Source of the DNA: Setoptus koraiensis
Taxonomy: Eukaryota > Arthropoda
NCBI GenBank assembly: GCA_048013815.1
Contig: CM106586.1
Location: 10,540,001-10,604,000 of the forward strand
Length of the DNA: 64,000 nucleotides
Direction of reading: 5' to 3'
The first letter of the stretch is position 1, and every line of letters begins with the position of its first letter. A program made the translations under genes and the position numbers. Under the pieces are notes generated by a model, which saw only the letters and a program-made list of their open reading frames with translations, was not told the origin of the DNA and ran no database searches. Shown one piece after another: positions 11,065-20,500 of the stretch.

Positions 11065-12651
11065 TCACAGGCCCAAATCTAGATCAAGATCCAATTCTAT
11101 GTCGTCATGGGCAGCAAAAAGGTCGGTGGCAGTCTTGAGTGGGGTAGATCCTAAGGGTTTGCGTCCATCTATAATATCTTTATTGCTCTTGTTATTCTGG
11201 TAACCTGAGCTTTCATTTGGGGTATTTGTTGCTGTAAGACCTTGAGGATTGTTAGGTGTAAGCATGGTGTTTTTTGAGAATTTATGCACAATTGTTGGTG
11301 TACATTTTCTCCTGGTAAAAGGGTCTTCTGTTTTGACATTCTTGCTTTCCATTAGCACTTTTTCGGCCTCGGCTATATTTCTCAATCGGTTGCGCTCATT
11401 AACGAAGGATATTGCTGAAAATGTGGAACTACTACGCGATTTTTCCTGCTGTTTGGCTTTCTCCTCAACCATGTCAATATCTTGTTGGATTTTTAGTGCC
11501 AAAGCGTGATCGCCTGCTAGTTCGGCATCGGCCTTCTGAGCTATTAGTTGTGTCTTGCGCATAGCAAAATTGTATGGGGTTTCCTTGAAGCGGTTCTTTT
11601 CGGCTAGCATAGCCTCAATATCGGCGTCCTTATATTCGTATTCTATTGCCTTCTTTAAGTCGATCTTTTTGCGCATAAACAGCTCCTTGGTAGGTTGGTC
11701 GCAATTATCATTTTGCATTTGTTCTTTCCATCTGAGTAAATCGTTTTCATCAAATGGACTGTTCGATATGTACAACATTTGGTAGGTGCGCTCTGTTTTG
11801 CCCATTTTTAAAAATACAGCCTTGTCCGTTCTGGTTTTGCCTAAATTGTAGGCTTTATTTGATTTAATTACATCAGTGATTTGCGCCACCTTGTAGACAT
11901 GCCCTTTGGTTTGTGGATTGTTGCCTATGCTAATTTTAACAAATAGTCCTATGGCTGTTTGTTTGAAGAAGGGCGCGTGGCACCATTCCTCGATTTGATC
12001 TCGTTTCAATTGTATAGATTTCAAGTCCATCAATGTGATATCGAAGTCCTCCACCTCTTCTTCGTCTTCGCGATCCGATTGTTCATCATCTGAGTCATTA
12101 TCATCGTGCGAGTCATTTGAATCATTGGATAGAGCGCCATTGCTTGCATTAGTGACACTATTCTTGCTAGTAGCATGATTGATGGTTGTGGCTGGGGTTG
12201 AATGATGATCATTGTGATGGTAGTGGCTTGGACTACTGTCTTCATCGCTGCTACTATCATCGTCGGAATCTGAGTAAATATCTGAGGCTCTCAGGCGCTG
12301 CCTCTTTTGTTCTTGCTTCTTTTCTAATTCTTTCTTTTTGGCCAGTCTCAGTTTGCGTTCAATCTCGAATCTAGTTCGCAGAACTTCACGCTTCTCACTT
12401 CTGTTAAATAGCTCTTGTTCTCTCTCTTTCTCTGTTAGTTGAGCCAGTCTTCGTTGATCCTCTTCGTCGCCCATGAGATTGTCGTCGTAGCCATCATCGA
12501 ATTGATCATCCTCTATTTCGCCCTCCTCTTTTTCTTCCTCCACTTTGGCCTTCTTGATTCTTTTCTTTTTAGTATTACTCTTGGTTTTGTTGCTACTTTT
12601 GGCGTTCCATTCTACGTCGCCATCGTCATCGCTACTGCTGAAAGATGCCAT
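11065..12651 (-). CDS. Rtf1: RNA polymerase-associated protein Rtf1
   Basis: This intronless 528-residue protein is Rtf1, a PAF1-complex-associated elongation factor that promotes histone H2B ubiquitination and recruits Chd1. The N-terminal 200 residues are highly charged, with acidic and Ser/Asp-rich blocks and a basic coiled stretch (REQELFNRSEKREVLRTRFE) typical of the histone modification region. A Plus-3 domain follows from about residue 203 to 330: DLKSIQLKRDQIEEWCHAPF, then GxFVKISIG and the Lys/Arg-rich core that binds phosphorylated Spt5. After it comes the family's helical region (NFAMRKTQLIAQKADAE) and a short tail ending in Asp/Leu repeats. It is shorter than human RTF1 (about 710) mainly at the N-terminus. 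The start is the first ATG, followed by MASFSSSDDD. It converges with the ARID3-like exon. Confidence 0.95.
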   Translation of the reverse strand: MASFSSSDDDGDVEWNAKSSNKTKSNTKKKRIKKAKVEEEKEEGEIEDDQFDDGYDDNLMGDEEDQRRLAQLTEKEREQELFNRSEKREVLRTRFEIERKLRLAKKKELEKKQEQKRQRLRASDIYSDSDDDSSSDEDSSPSHYHHNDHHSTPATTINHATSKNSVTNASNGALSNDSNDSHDDNDSDDEQSDREDEEEVEDFDITLMDLKSIQLKRDQIEEWCHAPFFKQTAIGLFVKISIGNNPQTKGHVYKVAQITDVIKSNKAYNLGKTRTDKAVFLKMGKTERTYQMLYISNSPFDENDLLRWKEQMQNDNCDQPTKELFMRKKIDLKKAIEYEYKDADIEAMLAEKNRFKETPYNFAMRKTQLIAQKADAELAGDHALALKIQQDIDMVEEKAKQQEKSRSSSTFSAISFVNERNRLRNIAEAEKVLMESKNVKTEDPFTRRKCTPTIVHKFSKNTMLTPNNPQGLTATNTPNESSGYQNNKSNKDIIDGRKPLGSTPLKTATDLFAAHDDIELDLDLDLGL

Positions 12652-13332
12652 CCTGCTTTGCTAATGTCGTTGATTGTTTGTGATTGTAGTAATAATAAGA
12701 ATATAAATAATATATAATATATTATTATAATATTATTATTATAAATATATAATAAAATATATTTACAATAATATATATATAATAATATATAGTATTAAAA
12801 GTAAGTATATTTATCGTATCAGCCTTGTTCATTGCTGACACACACACACACACACACACGCACAAACGCTGACACGCACAGGCTAACCGTATCGGTTTGC
12901 AACGATACGGCGGAATGCTGCAATAGATGTCGCCACCGCTCGCAATCGCACGAAATGCGATTCAAACGGAACGGCGCCAAACACATAGCACCTTTGCGAG
13001 TTAGTGATGGGTACCTGATTTTGCACACAAAAATACAAGGTGTACATATGAGATAGTCATGGAATAACACTAAAAGTATCAGTCTTTGTACCCAGAGATT
13101 AAACTGGCGACTATTATTCACATGTTCATATTTACACACGATCATATTCACAATACGAGGATATTTAAAGGTTTGACAGATCGAATGGCCGCAAATTCTT
13201 CCGACAGAACGTCCGAGGAAACCCCAAACAAAGGACCGGAGCCCCAGTGTCTGGTCCACTTTGGACCAGTACCACGAGGAGGCGGCCCGGGGAGCCGGCG
13301 GACTTTTTTTGCTTTGGGTATTGTGAAAGAAG
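12652..13332. other. AT-rich block and (CA)n between Rtf1 and the U2 gene
   Basis: Bases 12690-12800 are almost pure A/T (TAATATAT-type), followed by a (CA)n tract at 12838-12860. Neither strand carries a convincing protein frame. The Rtf1 promoter and the 3' flank of U2 must lie here. Confidence 0.5.
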
Positions 13333-13520
13333 GGTGGACCGCCGCTCGCGTTTAGTGCAATACGAGGGCGATCCGTGGCCCCGGACTAGCAAGCTAGTCT
13401 GGTAACCCCCGGACAAATATTAAGATTGACCGTGGGTACGACATGCGTACCGTCCTGTGCGGTCAAGCACGGAAGAACAGATACTACACTTTGATCTTAG
13501 CCATAAGGCCGAGAAGCGAT
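13333..13520 (-). ncRNA. U2: U2 spliceosomal snRNA
   Basis: Read on the minus strand, the first 48 bases are almost exactly the universal U2 5' end: ATCGCTTCTCGGCC, then GGCTAAGATCAAAGTG, then the branch-site pairing segment GTAGTATCTGTTCTT. Downstream, sequence is much diverged but structure is kept. Stem IIa pairs GTGC with GCAC. Stem IIb pairs GGTACG with CGTACC around CATGT. An Sm-like site AATATTTGT follows. Stem III is GACTAG-CTTG-CTAGTC. Stem IV has a CGCC-CTCG stem with the conserved loop TATTGCA. The 3' end GGTCCACCC matches GGTGCACCC of other species. The total of 188 nt equals the human length. Compensating changes in the stems argue for a working gene rather than a pseudogene. U2 pairs with the intron branch site in the spliceosome. 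Confidence 0.93.
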
Positions 13521-13562
13521 AACTATGGTAGAGTAGCAAATTCTATATGAGGGCTCGATGGC

Positions 13563-13577
13563 GTGTTAGAATTACCG
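13563..13577 (-). promoter_or_regulatory. Candidate snRNA proximal sequence element
   Basis: On the minus strand, GGTAATTCTAACACG lies 43-57 bases upstream of the U2 start. It resembles the insect snRNA PSEA core (TAATTCCCAAC) at the expected distance. The match is partial, so this is a suggestion only. Confidence 0.4.
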
Positions 13578-13897
13578 TTTGCGGCGCACATAAAACATGT
13601 TATCATCTGTTTGTGACTTGATTTTTCTAAATATATCAACATATCATTGGCTTTCTGCATAAGTTCTAAACATTTTTCTTCATCTATATCAGGAGTAATA
13701 CATGTAAGAATGATATTTTTTCTAGAAAACTATTCAATTATTGAGACCAGCGTAGGGTCAACATATGACGGGTCTGCATGCGCGCGGTTTGTGAGGTGGC
13801 GAGCGACCCGATAAAGTTCTCAATCTTACAATCAACATTACATAAAACTAAGTTCGAATAACGTCATTAATAACATTCATTAAAAACACAAACAAAC

Positions 13898-14455
13898 ATG
13901 GACGAGGCCAACAATAGGACGGAATCAAGACTACGTGAGTCAATCACAAATGGCTGCAAGATTCTTCAAACTAAATGTAATTCATTCGAATTATTGAAAA
14001 TAAAATTTGTCAGGGCTCACCTGAAAATCGAGCGCAAATCCCGCCTGGCGGATTTGACGACCGAACTTGAAGCCAAAATAAAAAACATTTGCGATACCGA
14101 AAATGACTTGAAAGTCAAATTGAGCCAGTCTTTGGTGAATAGAGCGAACGAATTAGAGTCCATTGAGATAAATAGAAGCAAATTGGAGTTAAATAACGGG
14201 CTTAGGGACGAGTGTTTGGTAAAAATTGATTCAATCCAGAACGAGATCAAGCGGCAAGGACTCGATCCGAGCATAACCGAGGCCACAATAGATGATAAAG
14301 AAAAGGTTATAGAACAAAAGATGAAAGAAAGAGAGGAGCTGAAGAGGATTATCGACGAAAACTATGACTTTGAACCTAATGACACTGCCTTGGCAGCCAG
14401 GATAGAGGAATTGAAAACTGAGTTGTTATCGTCAAGCATTATTTCTGTTGAATAA
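13898..14455 (+). CDS. HAUS1: HAUS augmin-like complex subunit 1, short form
   Basis: This is a 185-residue, almost wholly alpha-helical protein with heptad-like coiled coil from about residue 30 to 180. Its C-terminal third matches HAUS1 in order: RQGLDPSI (human RGMDASL), a Lys/Glu helix with EKVIEQKMKEREELK, then YDFEPNDTALAARIEELKTEL (human YLDLMPNPSLAQVKIEEAKREL). HAUS1 is a subunit of the augmin complex, which recruits gamma-tubulin to spindle microtubules for branching nucleation. Human HAUS1 has 278 residues, so about 90 N-terminal residues are missing; no upstream exon was found. The start is the first ATG of the frame, preceded by an A-rich leader. It lies head to head with U2 and converges with the ClC gene. 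Identification rests on recalled family sequence. Confidence 0.65.
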   Translation: MDEANNRTESRLRESITNGCKILQTKCNSFELLKIKFVRAHLKIERKSRLADLTTELEAKIKNICDTENDLKVKLSQSLVNRANELESIEINRSKLELNNGLRDECLVKIDSIQNEIKRQGLDPSITEATIDDKEKVIEQKMKEREELKRIIDENYDFEPNDTALAARIEELKTELLSSSIISVE

Positions 14456-14594
14456 ACTATTCTATGGGGTCACATTCATTCCTTACTATCATGAGAGTAT
14501 CATTTTGTTAAATTTACGATGGTTATTTTTGTAACTTGTTTAAAATATGTATCAATAGAAATAAAAATTATTTCGACAAGAATGTTATTGTGCA

Positions 14595-17147
14595 CTAGCC
14601 ACTATATTCTAGTTCTTGAAATGTAAATCCGTCCTCGACACGCTTGCTCACATATCTGGCTAGATCCTTGCGAGTGACCATTCCAACAACATTGTTCCTA
14701 TCATCTGTCACCACAAGATGTCTCAAACCCAATGAACGAAACAACTGATAAATTCGTGGAAAGGTGGCCGAATATAGTACTGTATAGGCCGTTGGATTCA
14801 TAACAGATCTAAGATCAACACTCCAGTTGAACATTTCCTCCGTTAGGCTCGGTATAACATCGTCAATATCTGGATATCTTGGATATGAATCGCGGAACGT
14901 AGCTAAATTCAACCTGTCTAGGCCACGTTCGTTTTCGTTGAATATTTGAGCTTTTAACATAACAGTAAGTTGCCAACGTAGTATGACACCTCTATACCGG
15001 CCGTGGGAAACTCTCTTCTGAGTGACAGAACAACGCTGAAAGGAACCCATATAGGGATGACTAGATGAAGAGCCTTTTGATGATATAGATGCCTGAGACT
15101 CGAGGGCTAGATATCCGCCTTGCCGAGCCGTATCCGAGGATAGTGCATCGCCCGAATCATCTAATGAATCTTGGCTACAACTATAATCTACCACGGGGAA
15201 TCCATTATGGGTTTGTGTTTTTAATATATTTACAATATTGCGCACTGATTCCGTTGTTCTCAAGACGGTGATATTGTGCGACATTACATCAGAAGCGTAT
15301 ATCGTGCAAGATTTTACTGGTGGCTCCCAATCTAAAAATGGTATATTAGCCAAATGAATAGCGAGGTCGTAGAGTCCGTGGATGAAATAATCTGCTACCC
15401 ACTTGGATACCATCAGACTCAACATGATCGGTAGTCCAAACGAAATACATCCGGTTGCCTCTATAACTATTACAGTTAAGCTGATGGTCATACGCACAAC
15501 ACCACCTAGAACTGATACTGCTCCTATGAGGGCAAATTTATTCGGTTGCATCAACCACTCTCTTGGGCCAAGATAGTAAGTTAGTATCATTCCCATCAAT
15601 CGACCTCCTGTTGCTCCTATGAGTAAAGCGGGTATGAAAACACCAGATGATATGCTCAATCCATAAGTAAAAACTGCCAAAATGAAATAGATAACTAGAA
15701 AAATGGCCAAGGTTCTAATAGACCATATGTCGTCTTGCAAAACCATAAATGCCGACGATGCTCCTTCAGATGTTTTCAACCACAGGGAGGACATGGCTGA
15801 GTATTGACCAGGTGGACACATGAAAGTTAATATATGACCGTTTATGGCTTTCATAGCCGGCGAACTGCGTAGCTCATCTTTGTGGCGTGGTTTGCTATCG
15901 CGAGCAAAGCCACCGAATGTAGATAAAAATTTGACATGGCTTCTAGTTAACGACGGAAGAATAGTAGATATCCCAGGGCTACTTGAATTATTGAGTGCGT
16001 TGAATTCTTGAACCTGGCCTGTTTGCGGCAATGGTCGACATTCTGATGCAAATATGACTAATAAGCAACCTAAAATAGCTGTTACTGCTGCCACTAACAT
16101 TGTATCGCCCACTTTCATCCAGTTTTTAGTCAAGTATCTCCTCCGATATTCAGTTATCAACAAGTTTGTGTAACAATATAAAGCACCTATCAATCCTCCT
16201 ACTATAGCCATTGCTAAATAAATGGGTATCTCAAACCAGAAATAGTCAAGTTCTTCTACTAGACCAAAATTGACTAGACTGTAGAAGGCTAACATTCCAT
16301 ATGATTGATTATATGCTGACATCATTAGATTCAGTATGAAAGATGTCGTCATAGAGCAAAAGAACATTCTCCATGTCAATGCCTGATTCCAAAACGATGC
16401 CCCTTCTTCCAAAGAGAAAAGAACTCCACCAATTGGTGCACCGAAAGCAGCCGCAACCCCGGCCGAGGCTCCGGCTGAAACAAAGTCACGTTTGTCTCTG
16501 TCGTTTCTAAATGCCTTGAATATTCTCAGATCCGTACCGAATGTGGTGCTTTTGCCTTGAGATAGACCGGCTGCCACTGCAGCTCCGCAATGTATAAATG
16601 GTCCCTCTTTGCCTGCTGCCATTCCGCCTACGACTGACAGGATGACACCTAATAATTTGGTAATGTATGTCTTGAATCTAACAACTTTAGGCACTTTGAC
16701 TCCGTTAAGATAGCATTTGACAACTGGTATGCCGCTGCCAGCGGCTATGGGCGCCACATATGTGACTAGGATAGAGCCAAGTCCAGCTGGCACAATATTC
16801 CACAAGATCCATATTAGAGCTGGTAATGAGAAACATTGTATTTGAGTGGCGAGAGTCTGTTTAGAGTAATCGGTAGCATTTAATGGACGGCATCGTTCAG
16901 ATTGAGTAATAATGTTATTGAATCTCAGTTGGGTTAATGTGTTGACTGAATATACGGCGAAAAATCCAGATAATGCTGTGACCAAGCCAATCAAGAATAT
17001 AACTAACCAACGTTGTATGTCTATGGAAAGGAAATTTTTAAATTTGGACCTATGTTGTTGCTCCAAATAGAGAACGTTCTCTATGAGATCATAATCCAAA
17101 CTCTCATACTTATTGGATAGTGTTCGTTCTTCTCTCGGGTTCGGCAT
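14595..17147 (-). CDS. CLCN7: ClC-7-type lysosomal chloride/proton exchanger
   Basis: This intronless 850-residue ClC protein belongs to the ClC-6/7 branch: the N-terminal YESLDYDLIENVLYLEQ block and LLG-like cytosolic leader are typical of ClC-7. Ion-path motifs are present: GSGIP (137-141), GKEGP (179-183) with gating Glu181, and the LEEGASFWNQ segment (about 246-255) carrying the proton glutamate. All are as expected for a 2Cl-/H+ antiporter rather than a channel. Two CBS domains close the protein, around 630-670 and 790-845; the last keeps SLGLRHLVVTDDRNNVVGMVTRKDLARY. A Ser/Thr/Asn-rich insert of about 55 residues (around 375-430) enlarges the luminal loop compared with human ClC-7. It presumably acidifies lysosomes together with an Ostm1-like partner. 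It lies head to head with the helicase gene. Confidence 0.92.
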   Translation of the reverse strand: MPNPREERTLSNKYESLDYDLIENVLYLEQQHRSKFKNFLSIDIQRWLVIFLIGLVTALSGFFAVYSVNTLTQLRFNNIITQSERCRPLNATDYSKQTLATQIQCFSLPALIWILWNIVPAGLGSILVTYVAPIAAGSGIPVVKCYLNGVKVPKVVRFKTYITKLLGVILSVVGGMAAGKEGPFIHCGAAVAAGLSQGKSTTFGTDLRIFKAFRNDRDKRDFVSAGASAGVAAAFGAPIGGVLFSLEEGASFWNQALTWRMFFCSMTTSFILNLMMSAYNQSYGMLAFYSLVNFGLVEELDYFWFEIPIYLAMAIVGGLIGALYCYTNLLITEYRRRYLTKNWMKVGDTMLVAAVTAILGCLLVIFASECRPLPQTGQVQEFNALNNSSSPGISTILPSLTRSHVKFLSTFGGFARDSKPRHKDELRSSPAMKAINGHILTFMCPPGQYSAMSSLWLKTSEGASSAFMVLQDDIWSIRTLAIFLVIYFILAVFTYGLSISSGVFIPALLIGATGGRLMGMILTYYLGPREWLMQPNKFALIGAVSVLGGVVRMTISLTVIVIEATGCISFGLPIMLSLMVSKWVADYFIHGLYDLAIHLANIPFLDWEPPVKSCTIYASDVMSHNITVLRTTESVRNIVNILKTQTHNGFPVVDYSCSQDSLDDSGDALSSDTARQGGYLALESQASISSKGSSSSHPYMGSFQRCSVTQKRVSHGRYRGVILRWQLTVMLKAQIFNENERGLDRLNLATFRDSYPRYPDIDDVIPSLTEEMFNWSVDLRSVMNPTAYTVLYSATFPRIYQLFRSLGLRHLVVTDDRNNVVGMVTRKDLARYVSKRVEDGFTFQELEYSG

Positions 17148-17632
17148 TGTTGGCCCAAATTAACAGATGCATCTAATGTGTCAACAACATAAATGACATG
17201 GATGGTTGAACAATTCTGATGATACAACAAAATTTTTTGATAACTGTCTATCTCTAAATCATGTGATGTAGATAGTGCAACGGTTTATCAGCGTGTAAAA
17301 CGGTCCATGGCGAGATTTGATGTTGTTGTTATTTCCAACGTAAACAACAGCTAGTAATGTGCTAGGATTTGTGTGCGTTACACACTGTAAGTTACACTGT
17401 GTAACGCGTGCTTTGAAGTACGCGCCATTGCGAAATCAACAGCTCAGATTGGCAATCCGTTGGATGCGTAACAATTTCACTTTTGAAAATCGTTGGCCCC
17501 ATCTCTTTCTATTTGTTAACCATATTTACGCAATAGTCTGTTTGTTTGATATTGCTGTTGATTTTGATATCAGAATAAAAAATTCAATCAAAGTGATAGT
17601 GATTCCGTCACAAGCTTAGCACGAGCAAAAAC
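17148..17632. promoter_or_regulatory. Divergent promoter region, ClC-7 / senataxin-like helicase
   Basis: The 485 bases between two start codons must contain both promoters. A perfect inverted pair GTTACACACTGTAAGTTACACTGTGTAAC lies near 17376-17404. I see no TATA box at a convincing distance. Confidence 0.45.
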
Positions 17633-20062
17633 ATGGATGGACCCTATTGTAGGTCCGAATCTATGAAAACTGTTGAAGCCATCCTGACGGCTATATTACA
17701 ATGGAGAGTGGCTTGGATACAGGAACAGAAGCTATTGTCGACACCTCCTCCTATTTGTAGGCAAACTTCCAGAAAATTAAAAATAACTTATGACTCCTAC
17801 AAGGATTATGAATCTACCCTCATTCCTATGCTAATGCACGAGACTTGGTCCCAAATTTACGAGGAAACCATACGGGTACAAAACTCAGACTATGACATAA
17901 CTAAACAATTTTGGGTTGGAATCTCGGAATATCAGGTCAGAAACCAATTCTATGTGTCACTGAAATGTCAATTTCTAGCTGAAGCAGACAATCTACAACA
18001 GCAACTAAAATTGATCAACGATGGTGATCTAGTGAGAATTGACCTAGCGGTAGATGATTCACTCCCTGATCATGCTGGCGAGTTTGTTGTTGGCCACAAC
18101 GGAATTAATAGTACCAAAGTGCTCAGTTTGTTTGGTTACGTAACAGATGTCACAACTGAGAGAGTTACCCCGCACACTCAGTTTGCCGAATGCTTTGTTG
18201 CGAGAAACAAATTTAAGGGCATTCTTCTCCTTACCTACACTGTCAACATTGCTAAGAGACCGCTAAGACTCAAACTCAAAGAACCTATGAAAATGACTAA
18301 TTTATACTATCTTAAACCTATGCTTAGACAAATAGAGTCTGTCGTTTGTCTGAGAGAATCAAAGCTTTGTTCAGATATCCTCACACCCACAACCTATACT
18401 TGCCAGCCATCTTTGCCAACTGTAGTAAAACTAAGTTCGAAAGACTACAACGAAGCCCAGTATAAAGCAATCATAGGCGTCTATCAAGCTATACTAATGG
18501 AACACCCGAAACTACAGTTGATTCAGGGTCCGCCCGGAACTGGTAAAACACATACACTGATAGGAATAATTAAGCATCTCTATCACAACTGGCGGGATTA
18601 CAAGAATTTGCCTAAAATTCTAGTATGCGCTCCGTCAAATGGAGCTATCGACGAGGTTTGCAAACGTCTGTACGCTGAAAGAACATTCTTGCGAAAAAGT
18701 CCAGCCAGAAGATCATTACGCATGGTTCGCGTTGGAAAACTCGAAACAATACATCCAGACGTACAGAAAATTAGTCTTGATATTCTTGTAGACACAAATA
18801 CCGAAGTTAAGAAAGAGGACGTTAGAAAGCGTTATGATGAAAAAGTCAAAGAACTGGAAGATCAGCTCAGCCGATATGACATAGAAATATCTAATCTTAG
18901 AGCTTTGGATCAACATAATCGTGTGCCTGCAATTGAAGGCAAAATTGCAGATGCTTTGCGAGAAATCAATAACATAAAAACATCTGCTACTGTAGTTGAA
19001 AAAAGAGAGCTGTCAGATGCCGCAAAACGGAATACTAGGCTAGACCTGATCAAAAATGCCGATGTCATCCTAACCACTCTTAATAGTTGTCAGAGACACC
19101 CATTGGATTCACTATTCAGATCGGACAGGTCCGGATTAACATTTAAATGCGTCATTGTTGATGAGGCATCTCAATGTTGTGAGCCAGAACTTCTCATGCC
19201 TTTGAGTTATGGTATGGACAAGATGGTTCTTATTGGTGATCCTATGCAGCTTCCAGCAACAGTTATATCTCGACATGCTCAAGAATATGGTTTCGCTCGT
19301 TCACTATTCGAACGTTTCTTCCATCATTTTGGTTGCTATAAGAACACCAATAGTCCAGTAATAATGTTGACTGACCAATACCGTATGCATCCAGAAATAT
19401 GCAGTTTTCCATCGAAGCAATTCTATGACGGTCGTCTAATGACGAGAACTACATCAAATCGCTCTCATCCTACGAAGCCTTACGTTATGTTCGACTTAAT
19501 ACACAGCGTTGAGAATAGTAAGGATAAAACTAATGTTATGAATGAAGTTGAAGCAAACTTTGTGAGACAGTTACTTTTTGCAACTATCAACGAGTTACCT
19601 CCAAACTCAAGCATTGGAGTTATCACGCCATACCAAGGTCAGAGGAGACTGATTACCAACAAGATAAATAGTGTTAAAAATGAGAAAAAGATTACCATCG
19701 ACGTGAATACTTGTGATGGATTCCAAGGCCAAGAAAGAGACGTAATTATTTTATCGTGCGTCAGGGCGTTTGAACAAGGCACACAGGGTCATATAGGTTT
19801 TATGAGGTCCGTACAAAGAATGAATGTTGCATTGACACGAGCAAAGCACTCACTGTTCGTTGTGATAAGCGCAAAATCACTATCTAAGGATGAAAATTGG
19901 AGAGCTATGATAGACGATGCGAGAATTCGACGCCACTTACAGACACTCACACAAAATCCACCAGCAGGCAGCCTGAGAAAAATGATAAGCTCACATAATT
20001 CAAATCAAAGCGAGCCGATGATGGAGGACGAGGTCCCCATGGAGATCGACATGGTATCATGA
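17633..20062 (+). CDS. SETX: Senataxin/Sen1-type superfamily 1 RNA-DNA helicase
   Basis: This intronless 809-residue protein consists essentially of the Sen1/senataxin helicase core. Motifs in order: Q-motif/Ia region (LSSKDYNEAQYKAI), Walker A GPPGTGKT (about 299-306), APSNGAIDEV, Walker B DEASQCCEPE (about 508), GDPMQLPATV, DQYRMHPEIC, GVITPYQGQRRL, DGFQGQERDVII, and motif VI MNVALTRAKHSL. This pattern (UPF1-like SF1B, with DEASQ and RMHP) separates senataxin/Sen1 from UPF1, which has an N-terminal CH domain absent here. Senataxin resolves R-loops and aids transcription termination. Family members usually have a large N-terminal domain (human about 2,677 residues); here the first 250 residues are only the lead-in to the core. 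Its last codon overlaps the POP7 stop on the other strand. Confidence 0.85.
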   Translation: MDGPYCRSESMKTVEAILTAILQWRVAWIQEQKLLSTPPPICRQTSRKLKITYDSYKDYESTLIPMLMHETWSQIYEETIRVQNSDYDITKQFWVGISEYQVRNQFYVSLKCQFLAEADNLQQQLKLINDGDLVRIDLAVDDSLPDHAGEFVVGHNGINSTKVLSLFGYVTDVTTERVTPHTQFAECFVARNKFKGILLLTYTVNIAKRPLRLKLKEPMKMTNLYYLKPMLRQIESVVCLRESKLCSDILTPTTYTCQPSLPTVVKLSSKDYNEAQYKAIIGVYQAILMEHPKLQLIQGPPGTGKTHTLIGIIKHLYHNWRDYKNLPKILVCAPSNGAIDEVCKRLYAERTFLRKSPARRSLRMVRVGKLETIHPDVQKISLDILVDTNTEVKKEDVRKRYDEKVKELEDQLSRYDIEISNLRALDQHNRVPAIEGKIADALREINNIKTSATVVEKRELSDAAKRNTRLDLIKNADVILTTLNSCQRHPLDSLFRSDRSGLTFKCVIVDEASQCCEPELLMPLSYGMDKMVLIGDPMQLPATVISRHAQEYGFARSLFERFFHHFGCYKNTNSPVIMLTDQYRMHPEICSFPSKQFYDGRLMTRTTSNRSHPTKPYVMFDLIHSVENSKDKTNVMNEVEANFVRQLLFATINELPPNSSIGVITPYQGQRRLITNKINSVKNEKKITIDVNTCDGFQGQERDVIILSCVRAFEQGTQGHIGFMRSVQRMNVALTRAKHSLFVVISAKSLSKDENWRAMIDDARIRRHLQTLTQNPPAGSLRKMISSHNSNQSEPMMEDEVPMEIDMVS

Positions 20063-20500
20063 CAAGATTGTATCTTTATCAGTGATCTGTTTCAATTTAG
20101 TAGCTTTTCTCTTTTCCAACGGATGCTTGGTGACTGTGATGCTGATAGCTGGTATCATAATAATTTTACTATTGGAGGTATTACTGTTAGGCTCATTGTC
20201 CGGATCAAATTTGTCTTTTTCGATTCCCAAGGCATGAGCAGCTTTTCTTTTTGGAATATCCTGTGATTTTTTGTGTCCCTCCACACACGATGTCATAACA
20301 TCTAAGTTGAAGGTGTCGTAATTATTCAGATTGAGCTCAAGCGCTAGATTTACTGCCCTGCTAGTTGCCTTGCCTAAGCCACGTATAACTATCTCATCAT
20401 TGTCGTCAATTAATTTTTGACATCTCGTTAATTGGCACTTGAAATTGGATTTGTTATTTACAATAACGTCTGTAGAATGTCTCTTTCTATCCATCTCCAT
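20057..20500 (-). CDS. POP7: Ribonuclease P/MRP subunit p20 (Rpp20)
   Basis: This 147-residue Alba-fold protein matches Rpp20/POP7. DVIVNNKSNFKCQLTRCQKLID (human DIYVNMKTDFKAQLARCQKLLD) is followed by IVIRGLGKATSRAVNLALEL (human IYIHGLGLAINRAINIALQL), and the last strand is IPAISITVTKHP. With Rpp25 it forms the heterodimer that binds the P3 domain of RNase P and RNase MRP RNA, so it takes part in tRNA 5' processing and rRNA maturation. An insert of about 35 charged residues (around 85-120, with DPDNEPNSNTSNS) separates the last strands. The gene is intronless and converges on the helicase gene; the two stop codons share the palindrome TCATGA. Confidence 0.88.
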   Translation of the reverse strand: MEMDRKRHSTDVIVNNKSNFKCQLTRCQKLIDDNDEIVIRGLGKATSRAVNLALELNLNNYDTFNLDVMTSCVEGHKKSQDIPKRKAAHALGIEKDKFDPDNEPNSNTSNSKIIMIPAISITVTKHPLEKRKATKLKQITDKDTILS

